A stretch of DNA of 64,000 nucleotides from Afifella sp. IM 167 (GTDB lineage Bacteria; Pseudomonadota; Alphaproteobacteria; Rhizobiales; Afifellaceae), in NCBI RefSeq assembly GCF_020144925.1, contig NZ_NSLC01000008.1, positions 1-64,000 on the forward strand, written 5' to 3'. How positions within the stretch are numbered: the stretch's first letter is position 1; every line of letters begins with the position of its first letter. A program made the translations under genes and the position numbers. A model generated the notes under the pieces. It had not been told where the DNA came from. It saw only the letters and a program-made list of their open reading frames with translations, and searched no databases. Below, piece by piece: positions 56,678 through 64,000 of this stretch.

Positions 56678-57610
56678 ATGGCAGCGTCACGGCAAACGGG
56701 CATCATCTTTGCCTTCCTCTGTCTCGGCATCCTCGGAGCGATGCCGATCCTCGCCAATCAGCGGCCGGAATCCTCCGATGATCTCGGCTTCGCGATCTGG
56801 CTCACATTCTGGCAGATTCTCGCCGGCCTGCCGCTCTTCCTGATCGAGCTGCGCCGTGGCAAACGGGCTTCGAGCGCGCTTTGGCGGCTCCCGTTTCGCG
56901 CTTTCCTGATCGCTCTTCTCACCGGCGCGATGTTCGGCATTGCGACGTACATGTACGTGGTCGCGGCGAGAAAGGCCGGCGCGGTCAGCATGGCGATCGC
57001 GCTGCAGGCCTATCCCATCTTCGCCATCGTCATGGAGGCCGTCTTCCAGGGCAAGCGCAAGACTGCGACGGAGATCGCCTTCACCCTCGTTCTGCTCGCG
57101 GCGCTCTTCTACCTGACGACGGAAGGCACCTTCCGCATCGCCGAGATCTCCTGGTGGTCGGCCTTCGCGCTCGGCATCCCCCTCCTGTGGGCGAGCGCCC
57201 ACATGCTGCTGCGCGGGGTCCTGACCACGCTGCCGGTGACGCCGAACCAGGTGACGGTCTCGCGCCTTATCCTGTCCGGCATCTGCCTCCTTCTGCTGCA
57301 GGCGGCCTTCGGCGAGCCAGGCGCCCTCGGCGAGGCGCTCGTCGATCTCAAGGTCCAGCGCGCGGCCATCGTTCTCGGCCTCGCCTATTACCTGGAATTG
57401 CTCCTCTGGTTCCACGCCATGCGCCACATCGACGTGTCGGTGGCGAGCTCCGTTACGGTGCCCGCCCCCGCCGTCACGATGCTCATCACCGTCCTCATCC
57501 TCGGCGGGCGTGTCGAGATCTGGCAGATCGCAGCGATGACGGTGATCGTCCTTGCCATGTACGGGCTTCTCCTCGCAGGCCGAAGCCGACCCGCCATTGG
57601 AGCACAGTGA
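56678..57610 (+). CDS. EamA (drug/metabolite) family transporter 1
   Basis: 310 residues, ten predicted membrane segments, two EamA repeats. The first has AGAVSMAIALQAYPIFAIVME; the second has ASSVTVPAPAVTMLITVLILG. The start is the ATG at 56678 with GGGAG seven bases before it; the open frame back to 56345 overlaps the MocR gene and is not used. It is divergent from the MocR-type regulator, its likely controller. The closest functional groups export amino acids or metabolites. It differs in sequence from the two EamA proteins downstream and is not a close duplicate of them. Confidence 0.87.
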   Translation: MAASRQTGIIFAFLCLGILGAMPILANQRPESSDDLGFAIWLTFWQILAGLPLFLIELRRGKRASSALWRLPFRAFLIALLTGAMFGIATYMYVVAARKAGAVSMAIALQAYPIFAIVMEAVFQGKRKTATEIAFTLVLLAALFYLTTEGTFRIAEISWWSAFALGIPLLWASAHMLLRGVLTTLPVTPNQVTVSRLILSGICLLLLQAAFGEPGALGEALVDLKVQRAAIVLGLAYYLELLLWFHAMRHIDVSVASSVTVPAPAVTMLITVLILGGRVEIWQIAAMTVIVLAMYGLLLAGRSRPAIGAQ

Positions 57611-57716
57611 TAAGGGCCCGAAAGAGCGGCTGCGCCCCGCTTTACTGCGCAACATGAGCTGACGCGGGGCGGGCTTTCACTCTGGCGACACCGCTGCCGA
57701 TATGCCATGCACGGCC

Positions 57717-58673
57717 ATGAAGACGAGCATCGCCAGCCGCCTGGAAAACACCCCCGCGGAGACCGTCCGCGGCATCGCCATCTTCGTGACGGGGTCGGCG
57801 ATCATTCCGTCGATGGATGCCGTCTGCAAGCTGCTCATCGTCGAGCATGGCCTGTCGCCGGCGGAGGTTTCCCTCATCCGCCTCGCCCTACAGGGCGTGC
57901 TGATCCTGCCGCTGCTGCTGCGCTTTGAGGGCCCGCAGGCCCTGCGCACCCGCCATCTCGGGCTCAACCTCATCCGCGGAGCGCTCCTCGGCATCGCCGG
58001 ACTCGCCTTTTTCGGGGCCCTGCGCCTGATGCCGCTGGCCGACGCCACCGCCGTCTTCCTCGTCGAGCCGATGATCGTGACGCTCCTTTCCGCGATCTTC
58101 CTGAAGGAGACGATCGGCTGGCGGCGCATCACCGCCGTCCTCGTCGGCTTCGCCGGCGCGCTCATCATCATCCGGCCGAGCTACGCCCTCTTCGGCGCCG
58201 CCGCGCTGCTGCCCGCCGCCGCCGCGCTCCTGATCGCCGTCTATTTCATCCTGAGCCGCTACGTCTCGCGCAGCACGACGGCTTTCGCCATGCAGGTCTA
58301 TGCGGCGGTCGGCGGCGTTTCCGTGCTCGCCCTGACGATGATGGTGGGAGACCGGCTCGGCATCGCCGATCTCGCCTTCACCATGCCTGGGGGAACGCTC
58401 GTCTGGGTCTTGCTGATCGCCTCTGGCGCCATCGGCACCTTCTGCCACCTGCTCTTCAACCGCGCCTATCAGCTGGCGCCGGCCTCGGTATTGGCGCCTT
58501 TCGGCTACATGGAGATCGTCTCCGCGCTCATCCTGGGCCTCGTCGTCTTCGGCGACTTCCCCGACGCGCTCAAATGGCTCGGAATGACGATCGTCGTCGG
58601 CTCAGGGCTCTTCATCTATGTTCGCGAGAAACAGCTCGCGCGGGTAACGCCGAAGCCGCCCGCGATGCACTGA
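57717..58673 (+). CDS. EamA family transporter 2 (tandem paralogue)
   Basis: 318 residues from the ATG at 57717, aligned with the start of the next gene; an in-frame ATG at 57702 would add five residues. Ten hydrophobic segments in two EamA repeats (SIASRLENTPAETVRGIAIF at the start, LAFFGALRLMPLADATAVFLV, GFAGALIIIRPSYALFGAAAL). It shares nearly every segment with the next gene, and both end with PKPPAMH. Cytoplasmic ends are short. Substrate unknown. A weak stem (57633-57671) separates it from the first exporter. Confidence 0.86.
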   Translation: MKTSIASRLENTPAETVRGIAIFVTGSAIIPSMDAVCKLLIVEHGLSPAEVSLIRLALQGVLILPLLLRFEGPQALRTRHLGLNLIRGALLGIAGLAFFGALRLMPLADATAVFLVEPMIVTLLSAIFLKETIGWRRITAVLVGFAGALIIIRPSYALFGAAALLPAAAALLIAVYFILSRYVSRSTTAFAMQVYAAVGGVSVLALTMMVGDRLGIADLAFTMPGGTLVWVLLIASGAIGTFCHLLFNRAYQLAPASVLAPFGYMEIVSALILGLVVFGDFPDALKWLGMTIVVGSGLFIYVREKQLARVTPKPPAMH

Positions 58674-58754
58674 GGCCGCTTCGCGCGCGGACGCTGAAGC
58701 TGCCACCCCGGGACAACAGGTGGCGGCGCCATCAGGTCTGTGTCATGGACGGCC

Positions 58755-59726
58755 ATGGCCAGCACCTTCCAGAACCGCATCGAGAACACGCCCACAGAGA
58801 CCCTTCAGGGGATCGGTATTGTGGTGGCGGCCTGCGCGGTGATTCCGGGCCTTGATGCGATCGGCAAGATTCTCGTCACCGAGCATGGCCTTTCCGTGGG
58901 CGAAGTCAGTCTCTATCGCTTCGTCCTCCAGGTCGCGCTCACCCTGCCCCTCGGCTTTGCCTTCGAGGGCGCGATGGTGCTGCGCAGCCCACACACCGGC
59001 CTCAACCTTCTGCGCGGCGTCTGCCTCGGCGTCACCGGGCTGTGCCTGCTCGGCGGCCTGCGCTTCATGCCGCTCGGCGACACCATCGCCATCTTCCTGA
59101 TCAATCCGATGATCCTGACGCTGTTCTCGGCCCTCTTCCTGAAGGAGCAGGTCGGGTGGCGGCGCGTGGCCGCCGTGATGGTCGGCTTCGCCGGCGCCCT
59201 CGTCATCATCCGGCCGAGTTATGCCGTCTTCGGACCGGCGGCGCTCCTGCCGGCCTTCGCGGCGGCCTTCATCGCGATCTATCTGATCCTGAGCCGGCAG
59301 GCCTCGCGCGGCGCCACGCCGATGGCCATGCAATTCTGGGCGGGACTTGGCGCCTCGATCGTCATCCTGGGGGCGATGGGGCTCGGCCATCCCCTGTCCG
59401 TCGCCGAGCTAAGCTTTCACATCCCCGAAAGTGCCGTCGCGATCGCGCTCATCCTGACCACGGGCGTCTTCGGCACGGCCGCGCATCTTCTCTTCGTCGC
59501 GGCCTACAAGCGCGCGCCGGCCTCCGTGCTGGCCCCGTTCGGCTATGTGGAGATTGTCTCGGCCGTGCTTCTCGGCTTCATCTTGTTCGGCGAACTGCCG
59601 GACGCGCCGAAATGGTTCGGCATGGCCGTCATCGTCGGCTCGGGGATCTACATCTTCTGGCGCGAGCAGCGCACCGCGCGCGTAACGCCCCGCACAGATG
59701 TCCCTAAGCCGCCTGCGATGCACTGA
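58755..59726 (+). CDS. EamA family transporter 3 (tandem paralogue)
   Basis: 323 residues from the ATG at 58755, matching the paralogue start; the in-frame GTG at 58740 adds five residues. Ten membrane segments: ENTPTETLQGIGIVVAACAV, LGGLRFMPLGDTIAIFLIN, GFAGALVIIRPSYAVFGPAAL, ASVLAPFGYVEIVSAVLLGF. It is the tandem duplicate of the preceding gene. Its last 23 bases overlap the 3' end of the unknown gene on the other strand, so no spacer remains. Probably exports a related small molecule. Confidence 0.86.
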   Translation: MASTFQNRIENTPTETLQGIGIVVAACAVIPGLDAIGKILVTEHGLSVGEVSLYRFVLQVALTLPLGFAFEGAMVLRSPHTGLNLLRGVCLGVTGLCLLGGLRFMPLGDTIAIFLINPMILTLFSALFLKEQVGWRRVAAVMVGFAGALVIIRPSYAVFGPAALLPAFAAAFIAIYLILSRQASRGATPMAMQFWAGLGASIVILGAMGLGHPLSVAELSFHIPESAVAIALILTTGVFGTAAHLLFVAAYKRAPASVLAPFGYVEIVSAVLLGFILFGELPDAPKWFGMAVIVGSGIYIFWREQRTARVTPRTDVPKPPAMH

Positions 59727-60495
59727 AGCCGGTCGCACCCGGCACCTGCGAGGGGTCGACCTTCGACATCATCACGGCCGATTCCATGACGACCGAGGCG
59801 GCGGTGTCGGGCGCGAGCGCACTCCGCGTCTGCTCGATCAGCGTCCTTGCGGCGAGGGCGACCTCGATCGACCAGCGCGTCGGCGCCGTGCCGGCCCGTT
59901 CCAGGATCGCCCGCGTTTCGCTCCATCGCGCCTTGAGCGCATCGAGCGGCAGCTCCCGCAGCCGTCCCTCCCGCGCCATGCTCGGCTCTCCGAAGGCGCC
60001 CGTGCCAACCGTTCCCGAGATCCTCTCGAGCAAATCCCCCGGCTCGGGCAGCGTCATCCCCGCCTCGCGCGCCGGACCGGAGACGACCCGCCAGACGGAA
60101 AGTTCGCCTTCCTCGCCGCAGGCCAGGACCGTCTCCAGCGGCGTGCCGGAATAGTAGCTGCGCCCGTCGGCGCCGATGGCGATGGTGAAAAGCTTTTCGG
60201 ACGGCATGCCCGCGGAGGCCGCAAAAGAGCGCACCACCATCTGGGCGGCGAAGCCGGCGAGCGCGCCGGCGCAACTCAGCGCCGTCTCCAGGTGCACGCC
60301 GCGCTCGTCGCGGCAGGCGGAAAGGAGATAGCGCAGGATCTCCGCATGCGCCTCCTCTTGCGGCGCGTCGGCGACGGCCCGCGGCACCGGCGGCGGCCCG
60401 CGGCGGCGTGCGAGATCGAGCAGCTTCGGCGCCACAAGGCGCGCGGGCGGAAATTCCGCCTCCACCGTCTGGCTCTTGCGCTTCCAGAACATCAT
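59704..60495 (-). CDS. Protein of unknown function (paralogue of 54208-54984)
   Basis: 263 residues from the ATG at 60495 (a second ATG follows directly). It shares with the first copy DERGVHLETALSCAGALAGFAAQ, GADGRSYYSGTPLE, SMAREGRLRELPLDALKARW, ERAGTAPTRWSIEVALAA, and the C-terminal ESAVMMSKVDPSQVPGA. No signal or membrane segment is seen. It lacks the first copy's acidic N-terminus and instead has a basic one (MMFWKRKSQ). It is convergent with the third EamA gene, overlapping it by 23 bases. Function unknown; a shared upstream motif suggests co-regulation with the first copy. Confidence 0.7.
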   Translation of the reverse strand: MMFWKRKSQTVEAEFPPARLVAPKLLDLARRRGPPPVPRAVADAPQEEAHAEILRYLLSACRDERGVHLETALSCAGALAGFAAQMVVRSFAASAGMPSEKLFTIAIGADGRSYYSGTPLETVLACGEEGELSVWRVVSGPAREAGMTLPEPGDLLERISGTVGTGAFGEPSMAREGRLRELPLDALKARWSETRAILERAGTAPTRWSIEVALAARTLIEQTRSALAPDTAASVVMESAVMMSKVDPSQVPGATGFSASQAA

Positions 60496-60537
60496 GCCCT
60501 CCCGACAGTTCGCGGTGGCATGATGAAGACGAGACGC

Positions 60538-60552
60538 TAAACTTTACTGAAT
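60538..60552 (-). promoter_or_regulatory. Motif shared with the paralogue (TAAACTTTACTGAAT)
   Basis: Thirteen of 15 positions match 55034-55048. It lies 43 bases upstream of the ATG at 60495, nearly the same distance as for the paralogue. On the coding strand it reads ATTCAGTAAAGTTTA; with the next base this gives TTCA-N7-TTAG. Confidence 0.45.
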
Positions 60553-60621
60553 CCGTTCCGGCGAAGAAGGCAAGCCCGTCTGTCCCGGTCTGGCACGGCA
60601 GCAGACCTCAAGACCCGCGGA

Positions 60622-62154
60622 TCAAAGCGGGATGTTGTCGTGCTTCTTCCACGGATTGGCGAGCTCCTTGCCGCGCAGCAGCCGGAAGGCGCGCGCCACG
60701 CGCTTGCGCGTGGAACGGGGCATGATGACGTCGTCGACATAGCCGCGCTCGGCCGCCACGAAGGGATTGAGGAAATGGTCCTCATAGGCGGCGGCATGCT
60801 CGGCGATCTTTTCCGGATCGCCGATATCCTTGCGGAAGATGATCTCCACCGCGCCCTTGGCGCCCATGACGGCGATCTGCGCCGTCGGCCAGGCATAGTT
60901 GATGTCGCCCCTCAGATGCTTGGAGGCCATGACGTCGTAGGCGCCGCCGAAGGCTTTTCGGGTGATGACCGTCACCTTCGGCACCGTCGCCTCCGCATAG
61001 GCGAAGAGGAGCTTGGCGCCATGCTTGATGAGGCCGCCATATTCCTGCGCCGTGCCCGGCAGGAAGCCCGGCACGTCGACGAAGGTGAGGATCGGGATGG
61101 AGAAGCAGTCGCAGAAGCGCACGAAACGCGCCGCCTTGCGCGAGGCGTCGCTGTCGAGGACTCCCGCCAGCACCATCGGCTGGTTGGCGACCACGCCGAC
61201 CGTGCGCCCCTCGATGCGGCCGAAGCCGGTGACCATGTTCTTGGCGTGGTCTGGCTGGATCTCGAAGAAGGCCGCCTCGTCCACGGTCTTCAGGATCGCC
61301 TCGCGGATATCGTAGGGCTTCGTCGCCGAATCCGGCACCAGCGTGTCGAGCGAGACGTCCTGCCGGTCGGCGGGGTCGTAGGCCTCGATCTCCGGCAGCG
61401 GCGCCTTGTTGTTGAGCGGCAGGTAGTCGAACAGCCGGCGCATCTCCAGGAGCGTGTCGACATCGTTGTCGAAGGCGCCGTCGGCCACCGACGACTTCAC
61501 CGAATGCACCGAGGCGCCGCCGAGCTCTTCCGGCGTCACGGTCTCGTTGGTGACGGTCTTCACCACGTCGGGGCCGGTCACGAACATGTAGGAGGTGCCG
61601 CGCACCATGAAGATGAAGTCGGTCATCGCCGGCGAATAGACGTCGCCGCCCGCGCAGGGGCCCATGATGACGGAGATCTGCGGGATGACGCCGGAGGCAA
61701 GCACGTTGCGCTGAAAAATCTCGGCATAGCCGCCGAGAGCCGCGACGCCCTCCTGGATGCGCGCGCCGCCGGCATCGAACAGGCCGATGATCGGCGTGCC
61801 GTTGCGGAGCGCCATGTCCTGCACCTTGCAGATCTTCTCCGCATGGGCTTCCGACAGCGAGCCGCCGAAGACGGTGAAATCCTTGGCGAAGATGTAGACG
61901 GGGCGGCCGTTGATCGTGCCCCAGCCGGTGACGACGCCGTCGCCGGAAATCTTCTGCTTTTCCATGCCGAAGGCGGAGGAGCGGTGCTCGACGAACATGT
62001 CGAATTCCTCGAAGGAATCCTCGTCGAGCAGGACGGTGATGCGCTCGCGCGCGCTCAGCTTGCCCTTTTCGTGCTGGGCCGCGACGCGCTTCTCGCCGCC
62101 GCCGGCCTTGGCGGCCGCCCGCCTTCTCTCAAGCTCCACCAAGACGTCGCGCAT
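60622..62154 (-). CDS. pccB: Propionyl-CoA carboxylase, beta (carboxyltransferase) subunit
   Basis: Transfers carboxyl from biotin to propionyl-CoA. The 510 residues contain the crotonase-like carboxyltransferase pair. The first has [36 protein letters not shown] and [19 protein letters not shown]; the second has [38 protein letters not shown] and [17 protein letters not shown]. The start is the ATG at 62154 by family length; the open frame up to 62412 is antisense-like. Its likely partner PccA is at 3320-5344. It follows the ATP12 gene after 115 bases. Confidence 0.94.
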   Translation of the reverse strand: MRDVLVELERRRAAAKAGGGEKRVAAQHEKGKLSARERITVLLDEDSFEEFDMFVEHRSSAFGMEKQKISGDGVVTGWGTINGRPVYIFAKDFTVFGGSLSEAHAEKICKVQDMALRNGTPIIGLFDAGGARIQEGVAALGGYAEIFQRNVLASGVIPQISVIMGPCAGGDVYSPAMTDFIFMVRGTSYMFVTGPDVVKTVTNETVTPEELGGASVHSVKSSVADGAFDNDVDTLLEMRRLFDYLPLNNKAPLPEIEAYDPADRQDVSLDTLVPDSATKPYDIREAILKTVDEAAFFEIQPDHAKNMVTGFGRIEGRTVGVVANQPMVLAGVLDSDASRKAARFVRFCDCFSIPILTFVDVPGFLPGTAQEYGGLIKHGAKLLFAYAEATVPKVTVITRKAFGGAYDVMASKHLRGDINYAWPTAQIAVMGAKGAVEIIFRKDIGDPEKIAEHAAAYEDHFLNPFVAAERGYVDDVIMPRSTRKRVARAFRLLRGKELANPWKKHDNIPL

Positions 62155-62269
62155 CGCGTGCCCCGTTTCCTCCGCAATTGGAAACTGCCTAGCATGGCTT
62201 CCAAGAGGTTTGAAACGCCCTTGTCCGGCATCGGCCGGCCTGCGGCCATCCGCGCGCGATGCGCGCGGC

Positions 62270-63028
62270 CTAGGCGCCCTGCAGCACAAAGACGGAGGCC
62301 GAAAACTCCCTCTGGCGTGCCTCCCGGCGGCGCCGTGCCTCAAAGTCCTCGCCCCATCTTGAGATGTTGAAGTCCTCGTCGACATGCGCGGCCGCCCAGG
62401 CGGCGTCTCCATCGAGGGCGCCTTCGGCGAGCGCCAGGGCGATGAGCGCCGAGCCCGTCAGCGTCGTCGCGGTATGGAGAGCGGCAAGCTTCAGCGGCTC
62501 GTCGACGATGTCGAGCTCGGCCGCGATGGCGGCCAGCGCCGGCTCCGGCTGATCCACCGGCATCACGCCCTCCACCAACGCAAAGCGCGCGCCGAAGCGC
62601 CCCTCCGCCCAGACGAGTACCGGGTCCCATGCGGCGCGCTGGCGGGCGACCAGCTCCTCCGGCTCGCCGGCGCGGTAGAAGATGAGGTCGGTGCCGGCAT
62701 ATTCGCCGATCTGGGCGCGCACTGCCTCCATCGCATCGGCGACCCCGTCGATGGCGACATTGGCGAGCCGCGTGAAGGGCATCGTCGCCGGGTCGATATG
62801 CTCGCCCTGCGCGTTCCATTCGGCGGCGAGCCGCGCGCCCTGCTCGGGACGCGGCACGGCAAGAGCGCGCCTGGCCGGCGTGCGGGCGGAGCGCCCGTCG
62901 AGCCGGAGCTCGAATCCCGATTCCGCCTCAACGGCTTCCGCCGACTTGTAGAATCTCTTTGGCAGGACGGGCTGGGTCAGCCGCTGCGCCTTCAGGATCG
63001 GATTGTCCGTGTCCGCAGTTTCGGGCAA
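62270..63028 (-). CDS. ATP12 family F1-ATPase assembly chaperone
   Basis: 252 residues. It binds the F1 alpha subunit during ATP synthase assembly; the family is shared by alphaproteobacteria and mitochondria. Blocks include [60 protein letters not shown], and the C-terminal [20 protein letters not shown]. The start is a TTG at 63028, strongly supported by AAGGAGG (minus strand, 63040-63034) six bases upstream. It lies between rluA and pccB in a minus-strand run that ATP12 often shares in Rhizobiales. Confidence 0.92.
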   Translation of the reverse strand: MPETADTDNPILKAQRLTQPVLPKRFYKSAEAVEAESGFELRLDGRSARTPARRALAVPRPEQGARLAAEWNAQGEHIDPATMPFTRLANVAIDGVADAMEAVRAQIGEYAGTDLIFYRAGEPEELVARQRAAWDPVLVWAEGRFGARFALVEGVMPVDQPEPALAAIAAELDIVDEPLKLAALHTATTLTGSALIALALAEGALDGDAAWAAAHVDEDFNISRWGEDFEARRRREARQREFSASVFVLQGA

Positions 63029-63123
63029 AAGCCCCTCCTTGTGTCGTTCCGTGCCCGCCGAGGGGCTTTCGGGTCCAGATAGGCGCCGGCAGTGGCGAGG
63101 AAAAGAGGCGAAGGCGCGGGCGG

Positions 63124-64000
63124 TCAGAGACGCTCGGCAGCCGCCTCGCCGCTCGCTTCCTCGAAACCGAGCACCGCCCAGCTCTGCGCCATGTGCGGCG
63201 GCAGCGGCGCGGTGACGTCGATCGTGCCGCCCGAGGGATGCGGCAGGATGATCCGCCTGGCGAGCAGGTGCAGCCGGTTCTGGATGCCGCCCGGCAGCTC
63301 CCAGTTCTCCACGTCGAAGTATTTCGGATCGCCGATGATCGGATGGCCGATATGGGCGGCATGGGCGCGCAGCTGGTGCGTGCGCCCGGTCACGGGGCGC
63401 ATGACGACCCAGGAGAGCCCGCTGCCCGCCTGATCCGCGAGCGCATAATGCGTGAGCGCGTGGTCGGCGCCCTTGTCGCCATGCCGGGCAACGAGCATGC
63501 GCTCCGCCTCCTCCCCCTCGCCTCTCGCCAGAAAGGTCGAGATCTTGCCGGAAGAGGGCTTCGGCACGCCCTTCAGCACCGCCCAGTAATATTTGCGGCT
63601 GTCGCGGTCCTTGAAGGCCTTTCCGAGGAAGGCGGCGGCGCTTCGCGTGCGGGCCACGACGAGGACGCCCGAGGTCTCGCGGTCGAGCCGGTGCACGAGG
63701 CGCGGCTTGCGTCCCTTGCGGTCGCGAAACGCCTCCAGCATTCCGTCGACATGCCGGTTGAGGCCCGAGCCCCCCTGCACGGCGAGGCCGGCCGGCTTGT
63801 TGAAGACGTAGACGTCGCTGTCCTCGTAAAGAAGCGCGTCGTTGAGAACATCCGCATCGCGCTTGTCGCGGATGGTGGCGATCGTCTGCGGGCGCGCATC
63901 CCCGGTGGCGAGCGGGGGAACGCGCACCTCCTGCCCGATGGCGAGGCGCGTACTGGTCTTCACCCGCGCTCCGTCCACCCGCACCTGCCCGGAGCGCAGG
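63124..64000 (-). CDS. RluA family pseudouridine synthase (5' end outside window)
   Basis: Isomerises uridine to pseudouridine in 23S rRNA or tRNA. The visible part of about 290 residues begins inside the S4 RNA-binding domain (LRSGQVRVDGARVK, at the window edge). The catalytic block RLVHRLDRETSGVLVVAR contains the conserved Asp. ALTHYALADQ, PVTGRTHQLRAHAAHIGHPIIGD and LHLLARRIILPHP follow. The start codon is beyond position 64000, so the first residues are missing. The C-terminal stop is at 63124. Probably RluC/D-like; the exact site is not determined. Confidence 0.93.
   Translation of the reverse strand, partial: LRSGQVRVDGARVKTSTRLAIGQEVRVPPLATGDARPQTIATIRDKRDADVLNDALLYEDSDVYVFNKPAGLAVQGGSGLNRHVDGMLEAFRDRKGRKPRLVHRLDRETSGVLVVARTRSAAAFLGKAFKDRDSRKYYWAVLKGVPKPSSGKISTFLARGEGEEAERMLVARHGDKGADHALTHYALADQAGSGLSWVVMRPVTGRTHQLRAHAAHIGHPIIGDPKYFDVENWELPGGIQNRLHLLARRIILPHPSGGTIDVTAPLPPHMAQSWAVLGFEEASGEAAAERL

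Overview
The window is about 65% GC, densely coded, and reads as one chromosomal segment of an alphaproteobacterium of the order Hyphomicrobiales (Rhizobiales). I infer this from gene content and order: pgsA-like/perM-like/hdaA/ppk/ppx, hom/glpX/recJ, ctaA next to a DUF2842 gene, an ATP12 assembly factor, a class I PHA synthase, and glutathione-dependent formaldehyde oxidation. I cannot name the genus. I see no prophage, insertion sequence, CRISPR array or rRNA. One tRNA gene (Glu, TTC) is present.

Layout. 1-7.9 kb: lipB, an unknown exported protein, acylphosphatase, cyclopropane fatty acid synthase, propionyl-CoA carboxylase alpha, and the two-gene formaldehyde pathway (adhC, fghA). 8.1-11.8 kb: two tandem B12-type radical SAM paralogues. 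11.8-19.5 kb (minus strand): an alanine-type aminotransferase, hom and glpX, then two alpha-carbonic anhydrases lying between glpX and recJ. One of these carries a C-terminal domain resembling ribosomal protein L7/L12. 19.5-25.7 kb: a lipoprotein, a PHA synthase with a long basic N-terminal tail, and two related exported proteins. 25.8-31.5 kb: aspS with a 279-base low-GC in-frame insertion, rnd, and a two-gene unit of an unknown protein plus a radical SAM enzyme. 31.5-39.4 kb: ppx, ppk, hdaA, a permease, a CDP-alcohol transferase, and the divergent purMN. 39.5-48.5 kb: a molybdopterin oxidoreductase, ctaA, a divergent polysaccharide-export pair, and small stress and metabolic genes. 48.6-54.1 kb: tRNA-Glu, phoA, a four-gene ABC/metal-type cluster, and a TlpA-like thioredoxin. 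54.2-60.5 kb: two paralogous unknown genes flank a MocR regulator and three EamA exporters. 60.6-64 kb: pccB, an ATP12 factor, and a truncated rluA.

How the genes work together. AdhC and FghA convert the formaldehyde-glutathione adduct to formate; the molybdopterin enzyme at 39.5 kb could be a formate-type dehydrogenase, but its substrate is not provable here. PccA and PccB form propionyl-CoA carboxylase although encoded about 55 kb apart. PhoA, Ppk, Ppx and PhaC point to active phosphate and carbon storage. CtrA-like boxes (TTAA/TTAG-N7-TTAAC) lie upstream of an exported protein and between the divergent polysaccharide-export genes. This suggests cell-cycle control of envelope functions.

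Most noteworthy: the carbonic anhydrase-L12 fusion, the aspS insertion, the histone H1-like tail on PhaC, the tandem B12 radical SAM pair, and the unknown-protein/radical SAM pair.
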